DNA from: Asterias amurensis
Taxonomy: Eukaryota > Echinodermata > Asteroidea > Forcipulatida > Asteriidae
Reading direction: 5' to 3'
DNA length: 64,000 bases
NCBI RefSeq assembly: GCF_032118995.1
Contig: NC_092667.1
Coordinates: 3,588,931-3,652,930 of the forward strand
Both the position numbers and the translations under genes were made by a program. The notes beneath the pieces were generated by a model that did not search any database, had not been told where the DNA came from, and saw only the letters and a program-made list of their open reading frames with translations. Below, one piece after another: positions 55,838 to 64,000 of this stretch. The first letter of the stretch is position 1. Every line of letters begins with the position of its first letter.

Positions 55838-58800
55838 GTAAGTTTTAGTTCTTTATTTTGACTGATTTTACAGACAAATCGTGAACTTTTACGAGGTTTT
55901 TATAATACTCATATCATCTATTGATAGTGGAAAGTTGTTTATCTTGTTATGGGGTGGAATTTGTGATGTACGATTAGAAATAACTGCGCCCCAAAATAAA
56001 CGGGAATTGTGTTTGTTGGGATGGGGCGGTGTGCTCACAATAAATCGCGGGGAAACGCACTGCGTTTACAGGGCATTCGGTGCATTTTTGTCACCCAAAA
56101 TGTGCCCAGATATGCCGGAAGTCCTTTAAAGTATATAAAATAATAAACAAATTATATCAGTTTTATATAATGATTCGGACGGCTACCTTTTCACGATTGA
56201 AATTTGAATTGATTATGTTTTTAATTTAAATATAAATAATACAAAAATCAAAAATGGAATTGAAAAAGATAAAATTATAAAAGAAATGTGTTCTTAATTT
56301 AATGCAACATTAACAGAAGAAACAAAACTAACAAGTCAAGAAAATCACTAGTATAACTATAATTCATTTGGTTTTATTTGTTGTTTGTAGAATTCCTTCT
56401 TTAAAAAAAATTGACTGGTTTATTTTGATTAAAAAGGGTGCATGTGTTTTTAAACTTAGAATGTGTGTTACATTATTGTACTGTCAGGCATGTACGTCTT
56501 ATGTACAAAATGAATGATATTAATTGTTTGATTGTTTCCCATGTTAGAAACCCATTGCATTAAATGGCCACGAGAGGGCCATCACGCAGATCCGCTACAG
56601 CCCTGAGGGCGATCTTCTCTTCTCATGCGCTAAAGATACGCATCCAACAGTATGGTTTGCGCTGAACGGAGAACGACTCGGCACGTATGAGGGACATGGT
56701 GGAGCTGTCTGGTGTATAGATGTCAACTGTATCCTTTCACGTCAAGTTTATTATTATTATTATTAAATAGCGACAACTGATATGTAAAATATACACTTAA
56801 GTTGTCTTTTTAAAATTGCACTGTGCGCATAATCCTATTTTGTGCTTCTGTCAGTTTCACAGGTTAAAGGAACACGTTGCCTTGGATCAGACGAGTTGGT
56901 CTTTGAAAAGCGTTTGTAACTGTTTTTCATAAATGCATATGGGTAGAAAGATGTTGTTAAAGTAGAATACAATGATCCACACAAACATGCCGCGAAATTG
57001 CACGGTTTTCCATTTACCTCGTCGACTAACACAGTCGGCCATTTATGGGAGTCAAATTTTTGACTCCCATAAATGGCCGACCGTGTTAGTTCGCGCAGTA
57101 AAAGGAAAACCACGCAATTTTGAGGCAAACTTGTGTGGATAATTGTATTCTACTTTTAAAACATCTTTCCAACCATATGCTTTTTATCAAAATGGTTACA
57201 AACGCTCAGTTATAGACCAACTCGTCCGATCCAAGGCAACGTGTTCCTTTAAGGGATTTGGGGGTTGACAAAGTGATAAAAAAATGATTCTAGAAAACGT
57301 TCCCTCTGCAAACCTTGAGTTTCATCTTTGAAGGGGCAAGGGCTCTTTCATTTTGCAAGGGGCACTTCAATGGGAAAATCTATGTCTAGGGGAAACTTTA
57401 GAAGGGGTGTCAATCAAGCTTTTGGCCAGGATTTGGTAAAAGGTGTTAACATTTGCTGTATCCAAATTGTTTACTTGCAATACATCTACATGTAAATGGC
57501 AGATAAAACAAGATGTCCAACTTTATAATAATAATAAAACAGACATTTATATTGCGCAGTTACCTATTCAAATATACTCTACTGCGCATTACAAGGTGTA
57601 CAAAAAATGCAGAGAAAAAATTGAAAAACAAATACACAAACAGAGCAAGAATGAATTAAATGAGTGAAGTAAACAAATGGGTTTTTAACTTAGATTTAAA
57701 TGAATTAAGTGAAGAAGACTTTCCATGCAAGGTGGGAGATTGTTCCACAGATTTGGAGCGGCGTATGATAGGGTACTGTCCCAAAGATGCAAAGACACCC
57801 CTCTGGCTATGGTACCAAGGCCAAGAGTAGGGGCAACACAGGCCATGACCTCCATGTAATACCAGGCCTGCCATTAAGAAAGCATTGAAAGTCAACTTTA
57901 ATGTTGTGATCTTCTGTTACGTACCTTGACTCCTCAAACCTCAGGGAATCACACTAAGGTGCTTACTGGAGCTGGTGACAACACCTGCAAGCTGTGGGAT
58001 TTAGAAACGGGTAAGAACAATTACAAAGGTTTGACAAGCTCAACTTCATAACAAAGTATATATGCATTTGATCAGGGATTCGTTGTGGTTATCTACACTG
58101 TCACTGAGTGAGAGAAGTTTTGCTACAACGTTTTGAATAGCTTGCTGTAACAATCCTTAATCTTTGTAGACAAAAGTTACCAAGTAACCCATGTGCAAAA
58201 TTGATAGACAGTTGCTTAGAAATAAATTTCATAAAATCTGTAAGCTCAAAAACTTGCTAAGCATAGAATAGTATTGTTTAGCAGAAGCAAAATACCAGCC
58301 AAATTTTGATTCAGTTTGCATTGCCTTGAATGGTGCCCCATTCAATTTTTGCTTAGCAAAGAAACAAAAAAGCAGTAATTACTGCATAACATGTTTATGA
58401 ACTTGAGCCCTGGTGGGGAGGTTTAAATGGATTGTGGATTCTGCATTTCATTTGTTATCTTCATGTTTCATTTTCAGGTAAATGCATCAATTCCTTCGAC
58501 ACACCATCAGCAGTCAGGACGTGTGGTTTCACATACAGTGGAAACACACTCTTCTTCTCAACAGACAAAGCTATGGGACAACAATGTCAGATCTTTCTTT
58601 TTGACGTACGGGATCACCAGCAAATGAGTAAGTGGAATGGCAACAAAATATTCATTAGTTTTTAGACATTGCACAACTTTTTGCTGAACATAACTTTAAA
58701 GTTTGAACTAAGGACAGTTATTTTGACTTTCAACTTTTGTCAATTTCAATGATTACAACAAATGTCCCCCCTTTTTTTTTGCTTAACAGAAGACAATGAC

Positions 58801-61683
58801 GCTTACTTGACAATCCCGGTCACAATGCCTAAAGTAACTAGCGCCATAGCCAACGGATTAGATAAATACCTCATCACAGGTCACGATGATGGGCAGCTGG
58901 TACAATGGGACATGCAGGTAAGCATTTGGTTAATTAGTTAGAGATAGATATTGGTAAACATACCGTGTGGGTTTAGTGTTGAAACCTGATGACTTCTCCT
59001 GAAGACCATTAAAGTATAGTGATCGAAACGTTGAGTGATGCACAACCTGTTCTTTTCAATAGACTGTATCTCCATCCTGCAAAGTTTTAAGTCCCACTTG
59101 TGTACATGGTGTTATTATAAAACTTACTAGATTGTGTCTTCACCCTGCAAAGTTTTAAATTCTAACTAAAACCACTTCATCGTCTGATTACAATACATCG
59201 TTAATGGATTCGTTTTCCAATAGTTGAAATGTTTATGTTTCTGTTTACCTACCAGGGCGGGGAAAAGATTCATTCCGTTCATGAACACAGTCGACCGATC
59301 AACGACATTCAGACATCCAAGAATGGGATGACTCTTATTACTGCTTCTAAAGACAACACAGCAAAGGTAACAAAGAGGGAGTTTCTTGTTGTTGTTTACT
59401 TCAGGCCGCGTATAACATTTACAAGTTGTGGGTGCTCTCTAAAAAAAACCAGAAACTGTCTGCCAAGACCATGTGTGACCATGGCCTAATTTCATAGAGC
59501 TGCTAAGCACAAAAATTTGCTTAGCATGAAATCTTTTGCCTTGATAAAAACAGGATTACCAACCAAATTTTCGCGTGATTTTCAGGATAAGCAAACAACA
59601 GATGAGTACCTATAACAAGCAATATGCAACAAATGGAAATTTGGTTGGTAAACCTTTTTTTATCAAGGAAGAAATTTCATGCTAAGCAAATTTGTGTGCT
59701 AAGCAGCTCTATGAAATTGGGCCCATGTGTACTCCCAGAAGAGGCGTTCAATCTACAAAATTAATATTGTTAAAGGGAGACTTTGAGAAACACACCAGGG
59801 GCATGGCAATATTATATTTCTTTGGGACGGTGTATCAGACCAGGGGTCGATTTCACAAATTGCATTGATAGTCCTAAGTTAGGACGAGTAACTGGTCCTA
59901 ACTCGAGATAAGACTAGTCCTAACTCTTTGTGAACTCCACCTCTGGGCCCAATTTTATGGCTTTGCGAACAGTAAGCAAAGAATCAGCCCATGCGAAATC
60001 AAGGAATTCTGCGATTACAGCAAGCGTATTTCACTGGTTAGTGGGGAATATTGGCTTTTGGGTCTGTGTGCTCAAGGTTACTAGGCATTCTTCGCTTTCA
60101 CAGCAAGCGCAGATATTTAGAGCTTGCAAAGTAAGCAGAGAATGGTGATCATAAGCGCAGAATTCATTGGTCAGCAGAGCCATGAAATTGGGCCCAGTAC
60201 TGGCGTGTGTGCATTTAATTTGAAAGAACAATTGACTGACCTTGTAGGATGCCTTCCAAAGGGAGACCCTCAAAACTCTTGTTTTTGCTTGGTTTGTGTG
60301 GCTGCATGCAAACCATGTCTGTATAGTTGGGTAGTTCACTGTCTTACAAAAACCTGCCATAGATAGAGTAAGAGTGTGTAGTAAAGCAAAAACATTCTTT
60401 AAATGTATTTCTTAAAAAAAACCAATTTCCCCCGTCTTTTTCTTTAGCTGTTTGATGCAGAGTCGTTAAACTACATGAAAGTGTACAAGACAGAAAGGCC
60501 GGTCAATTCTGCAGCCATTTCACCCAACAAAGATCATGTAAGTTCTCTAGTACATATGTTGTCAGAAATTATTAAAAGTTTATCATAAATGGTTATAAAT
60601 GCATCTTAACTTTTAAGTGGAAAGTGCAGGTAGTAGGGTGTCGTGGTTGAGGTTTAGAGCAACTGATTCAAGTTTTAGTGTTTATGTCGAAGGGGTGTTG
60701 GTTCAAATCCCAGTCATGACACTTGTGTCCTTGAGCAAGATACTTACAATTGCTTCTCTTCACCCAGGTGTAAATGGGTACCTGCGAGGGAGGAGGTTCG
60801 ATATTGTGTTTGAAAAAGCCTTTTGAGTGCCATGGCAGACGGGGCTGTATACTCTTCAGGGAGCTGAAAAAGATTTAAGGAGTATTATTTGGCCAATGAC
60901 CAGCCGTCGATTTCACCAAACTCTTCCTAACTTAAGACTAATCTTAGGACTTACGACGAGTCCCAACCCTGCACTGTAGCATGCAGACCTTGAGATTGAT
61001 CCTAAGTTAGGACGAGTTACTCGTCCTAACTCGAGATAGGATTAATCCTAGCAATTCGTGAAATCGCCTGCAGGGCACTTGTGTAATGCGTTAAAAAGAA
61101 CAAGTTATTACTATTTATTTAGATTTAACAATATTTTGTGTCTGATATACTTTTGGTAGGTGGTGTTGGGTGGAGGGCAAGAAGCCATGGACGTCACAAC
61201 CACCTCTTCTAGAATCGGCAAATTCGACGCTAGATTCTTCCACCTCATCTTCGAAGAAGAATTTGGCCGGGTCAAAGGTCACTTTGGTCCAATCAACAGT
61301 GTCGCATACAACCCGGATGGATCAGGGTAAGTAAAAATGGCAGAGTTGGACTTCAAAGTTCAAGTTTTGAAACTAAATTTACTGCAGTTCATATGAGTTT
61401 AAAAAAGCCTTTGGAGCGCTATGGTTGCCCAGATTGTATACTCCCAGGGAGCTAAGAAAGATTAAAGGAATGATTTTGGCCCAATGACACTAATGTAAAG
61501 TGCATTGAGACAGTTATTGTGAAATGTGCTCTACAAAACAACTAGTTGTTATTATTATTAAATGTTTCTTTAACCACAATTTGTTATTTTCTTTCCAACA
61601 GATACAGCAGTGGTGGTGAGGATGGCTATGTCAGAATACACACTTTCGATCCACAGTTCAACGATTTTGAGTTTGAGTATTAA
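55835..61683 (+). CDS. EIF3I: Eukaryotic translation initiation factor 3 subunit I (WD40)
   Basis: Exons: 55835-55837 (ATG only), 56548-56728, 57945-58010, 58478-58627, 58790-58917, 59256-59366, 60448-60537, 61160-61326, 61602-61683. All phases fit; the 978 nt encode 325 aa, the same length as human eIF3i. It is a seven-bladed WD40 propeller in the eIF3 complex, needed for 43S preinitiation complex formation in the cytoplasm. Seen: [20 protein letters not shown] (blade 1), [119 protein letters not shown] and [19 protein letters not shown]. Intron 2 has a minor-spliceosome GT donor. The first coding exon carries only the start codon. Confidence 0.97.
56864..57252. mobile_element. 389-bp near-perfect TTAA foldback element
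   Basis: Starts TTAAAGGAACACGTTGCCTT and ends AAGGCAACGTGTTCCTTTAA; arms of roughly 170-190 bp pair along most of their length and meet at ATGGGAGTCAAATTTTTGACTCCCAT. TTAA at both borders. It lies inside the EIF3I U12-type intron. Confidence 0.92.
57525..57895. mobile_element. SINE-like element, (AAT)n end at left
   Basis: AATAATAATAAAACAGACAT then TTATATTGCGCAGTTACC (reverse of a GCGC..TATAA..(ATT)n tail), a body with GGTGGGAGATTGTTCCACAG and TTTGGAGCGGCGTATGATAG. The minus-strand open frame at 57656-57895 is part of the repeat and not a gene. Confidence 0.6.
59483..59725. mobile_element. GGGCCCAATTTCAT foldback element in EIF3I intron
   Basis: GGCCTAATTTCATAGAGCTG at the left, CAGCTCTATGAAATTGGGCC at the right; inner CTTGATAAAAACAGG / TTTTTTTATCAAGG arms pair as well. 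Confidence 0.88.
59847..59940. mobile_element. Internally deleted TCGATTTCAC foldback element
   Basis: TCGATTTCACAAATTGCATT, then only the right arm GTCCTAAGTTAGGACGAGTA ... CTAACTCTTTGTGAA. About 70 bp shorter than full copies. Confidence 0.8.
59945..60195. mobile_element. GGGCCCAATTTCAT foldback element in EIF3I intron
   Basis: GGGCCCAATTTTATGGCTTT to AGAGCCATGAAATTGGGCCC, adjacent to the previous element. The arms contain AGTAAGCAAAGAATCAG and AAGTAAGCAGAGAATGG. Confidence 0.85.
60636..60900 (+). mobile_element. tRNA-Leu-like SINE in EIF3I intron 7
   Basis: GGGTGTCGTGGTTGAGGTTT, GGTTCAAATCCCAGTCATGA (B box), CCTTGAGCAAGATACTTACA, CTTCTCTTCACCCAGGTGTA, then GGGGCTGTATACTCTTCAGG. Immediately followed by a foldback element (60907). 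Confidence 0.85.
60907..61066. mobile_element. TCGATTTCAC foldback element in EIF3I intron 7
   Basis: 160-bp copy, TCGATTTCACCAAACTCTTC to AATTCGTGAAATCG, inserted where the SINE 3' body (GGCCAATGACCAG) continues after it as CAGGGCACTTGTGTAATGCG. The element therefore probably inserted into the SINE. Confidence 0.8.
61405..61553 (+). mobile_element. SINE 3' half in EIF3I intron 8
   Basis: AAAAAGCCTTTGGAGCGCTA, TATACTCCCAGGGAGCTAAG, AAAGATTAAAGGAATGA, GGCCCAATGACACTAATGTA, AAGTGCATTGAGACAGTTAT and an ATT tail. 5'-truncated copy of the tRNA-Leu-like family. Confidence 0.85.
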
Positions 61684-62533
61684 AATATTAGTCAAGGTTT
61701 TGAAAAATGAATCCACAAGTTCTCATGGAAGAAGTCACCTATGTTTATTTCATTTTTGCAAATATTTGAAGTCACAGAACAAAGCTGTGGGTAGGAGATG
61801 CAGGCAGTTTCTTTAACTTCATTTATTTAAACATAATGTATCTATACACCTGTCTTAGAATTTATGCACGAGTTACGTCGCAATTCTAACCCAAAACCAG
61901 CCACTGCAAGTGGTGGCGGACGTGCGACTATAGCCTCATTTTGGGTAAGAATGTTGACGTCATACATATATAAGTCTAGGACATGTATTATCATTCCTTA
62001 TTCTATTTCAAAGTGTGACATATTTTTTTGTAAACCATGCATCAACTAGGAGTTTACCTCTTGGTAGAAACAGGTTACCAGCCAAAATTCAGTGAATTGA
62101 GTATCCCCTTTCTGAGTGGTTCCCATTATTTGTTTTGTAGCAGTTTAATTCGATAAGCATTTATTCTTATTCTGTTAGAGAAACTGTTAACAATATGCTA
62201 GTGTCTTGAGTCATGTTTTCAAGTTGTGTAATCAATGCTATGTTTATGGATAACAACAGTACATGTATTTGCAACAAAAGAAAAACAACAGAATATTACT
62301 AAAAAAAATGAAATTCTTTCAAACTTATTTATTGTACGAATTGTTCAAAAGCATTATTTTGGTTGGATGACATTTTTAGACCTGTTGCGAATAATTTTGG
62401 TCATCAAACACTTTTCAAGAGAAAGGGGGATTTAATCTATTAACTGGTACTCATGTAGACTTTTCTTTTAAAATAAACAAAGAATGATTTAGAAGGTGAT
62501 GTTCATGGATAAGGTGTCACATGCATCATTGGA

Positions 62534-62539
62534 AATAAA
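62534..62539 (+). terminator. Candidate EIF3I polyadenylation signal
   Basis: AATAAA about 850 nt after the stop. Another AATAAA lies near 62472; the choice cannot be made from the sequence. Confidence 0.4.
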
Positions 62540-62559
62540 GTTAATGAGAACTTGTACAT

Positions 62560-63310
62560 TATTTTGTTGCGTCATGATTTTGTAAATTTGATTAAAATCA
62601 ACACTAGCGATTGTCTTGCTATATACTCTACTACTGCGATGTCGATTTTTTTTGGGGACTTATCAGTTCTAAAAAGAACCGTCCTGCTTAGGCGAAAAGT
62701 AGAAAATCAGCCGGGACTAATACTTAAGCATAGGATCGTTATTAACTGCACTACCATGGAGCGAGTTCTTAATTCTACCTGGCAGGTAGATACACACATG
62801 GTGTTACCGCAAACCATAATATATATATTGATAACTCATCATGCAATGCCTCAAATCCCATGTTACAAACACTAGATCATGCTTAGATCGGGTATATACA
62901 TTGACTAGCAATGAAATAGACATGAACAAGTTGAAATTGTCTTCATCCACTTTTTATTTACATTTTACAAAAACATTACACATTGTATATTAATTACAGA
63001 ATCAAGAGATAGCCTAAAATTTACAACAAATCTCAAGTTTGGAATTGGTAACAATTCTGTGATGCTTAAAAATTATCACCTGTAATTGCATGTCATTTGT
63101 CCCCTTACTTTTAAACACAACTGGGAAAATCAGCACATGTTACTTTTGATAAACTCAACGAGAAAAAAATTGGTGAAGAGATTGCTTGCCCTTCCCTAGA
63201 TAACAAAAAGACACATTAACATAAGTATTTACAATAATTTTGATTTCTCAACTGATGAAATTAATAAATGTAGTTAGTTGTATATGATTGAATTTTTGCC
63301 GACTCTTTGG
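62560..63310. other. Intergenic region after EIF3I
   Basis: No supported gene. The open frame 62552-62875 overlaps a dispersed repeat (GTCTAAAAAGAACCG-like head, CATCATGCAATGCCTCAAAT tail); its tail is also present at 40640-40685 and its head-like word at about 42835. Confidence 0.55.
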
Positions 63311-63628
63311 TGAAATTTAAGGATGTACGTACATGTATATATCCCTTGACCAAATTTCATGACTTTTTGCGCCTTGCGATCTCCATTTTCTGCTTACTGG
63401 GCAAGCGCTGTGTAAGCAAAAATTCCCTGCTAACCCTTGGAAAATGCTTGACGCAATCCTAGGCAGCTTTTTGTGACACAGAGGCCATCGTAATATAACG
63501 TGCCTGCCAGGAAATGTCATGAAATGTACAAAAAAAATCGCAAGTCTATACACAACTCTCGGTCACTCGACAAGCAAAGGCTTTTTAAGAGTTTTGAATT
63601 ATTTACACATTGAGGTTCCTAAGACACC

Positions 63629-63823
63629 TCACCAGTAGAAGCTTGTTGATATGAATGATGCAGCCGTACTGAGCCAGCTTGTCTGCTGCTGATCACCCTG
63701 TCCCTTGCGGGATAATGCTTTGTCTAGACCCTTTATTGGGCTATCGTCCTCTGGCAGGTAGTCAGGTAAGGAGTTGTTTTCCTTGTTGGCCGTGGCAGGG
63801 TTAGCACCAAAGGACAGAAACAC
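63629..63823 (-). CDS. Last exon of an unidentified gene, ankyrin-like end
   Basis: A 195-nt terminal exon: acceptor CCTGCAG then GTGTTTCTGTCC (exon from 63823), phase 0, 64 residues and a stop at 63629. It begins [20 protein letters not shown], which resembles the finger and first helix of an ankyrin repeat (GAxPxxxN...LPDY), followed by an acidic, Gln/Ser-rich tail ending [12 protein letters not shown] do not recognise the gene. The upstream exons should lie beyond 64000; a possible donor GTAAGTC near 63904 does not fit this exon's phase. Convergent with EIF3I. Confidence 0.55.
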   Translation of the reverse strand: MFLSFGANPATANKENNSLPDYLPEDDSPIKGLDKALSRKGQGDQQQTSWLSTAASFISTSFYW

Positions 63824-64000
63824 CTGCAGGACAATAGTTTAGTTCAAACATTTAACCTCAATAATGGGCGACATTCAAGGACACTAGGTGGCAGCAGACT
63901 TACCAGGTGAGTCTATCATTTCCAGAAGTGCAAGTGAACTACAAAAACAATTCACAATTTACCTGGTATATCTACTGACACCTGATGTGACCAGGCAGAA

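Larger units (their letters stand above)
56729..57944 (+). other. EIF3I: Putative U12-type GT-AG intron of EIF3I
   Basis: The donor reads GTATCCTTTC, exact minor-spliceosome GT-AG consensus. TACCTTGAC (57922-57930), one mismatch from the U12 branch consensus, lies about 15 nt before the acceptor AG (57943-57944), and there is no long polypyrimidine tract. The phase-1 junction gives [17 protein letters not shown], which lines up with human VDADWDTKHVLTGSADN (recalled). Confidence 0.85.

Noticed and set aside
62552-62875. 107-codon open frame after EIF3I
   Set aside because: It overlaps a dispersed repeat whose pieces recur near 40640 and 42835; no splice signals or domain.
63905-63939. Penultimate exon of the unidentified minus-strand gene
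   Set aside because: Acceptor and donor words are present, but no phase joins it to the terminal exon without a stop.

Overview
The window is a nuclear, intron-rich animal genome segment. The gene content (TGS1, COX6C, a single GREB1-type gene and EIF3I), the AT-rich introns, and dense tRNA-derived SINEs and small palindromic (foldback) elements point to a non-vertebrate deuterostome. I infer an echinoderm, probably a sea star, from recollection of similar repeats and not from a search. No bacterial, viral or retroelement coding region was recognised.

Layout. 1-6050 is gene-free and repeat-rich: a 30-bp minisatellite at 1.7-2.3 kb between two copies of another repeat, a 26-bp tandem repeat, and a TTAA-bounded foldback element. 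6.1-15.5 kb (+) holds TGS1 (trimethylguanosine synthase) in ten coding exons. 16.5-18.5 kb (-) holds COX6C, convergent with TGS1. 18.5-23.3 kb holds SINEs, a ~140-bp complex tandem array and foldback elements. 23.3-54.0 kb (-) holds a complete GREB1/GREB1L orthologue: 31 coding exons add up to 6315 nt (2104 codons plus stop) with every intron phase agreeing, plus a distant 5' non-coding exon. 54.1-55.8 kb is the divergent intergenic region to EIF3I and carries an unusual array of short palindromes. 55.8-62.5 kb (+) holds EIF3I (325 aa, nine coding exons). At 63.6 kb (-) is the last exon of an unidentified gene with ankyrin-like sequence.

Main points for a second look. (1) TGS1 appears to carry a minor-spliceosome AT-AC intron and EIF3I a minor-spliceosome GT-AG intron; TGS1 itself hypermethylates spliceosomal snRNA caps. 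(2) GREB1 has a GC-AG intron. (3) At three exon edges (TGS1 exon 7 acceptor, GREB1 exon 27 acceptor, GREB1 exon 13 donor) the splice site and adjoining exon bases have been duplicated into the neighbouring intron. (4) The palindromic array upstream of GREB1/EIF3I has no obvious explanation. (5) Nested and empty-site copies show that several foldback families inserted as mobile DNA.

The four recognised genes have unrelated housekeeping or regulatory roles (snRNA/snoRNA cap modification, respiratory chain, nuclear-receptor cofactor-like protein, translation initiation); nothing suggests an operon or shared pathway.
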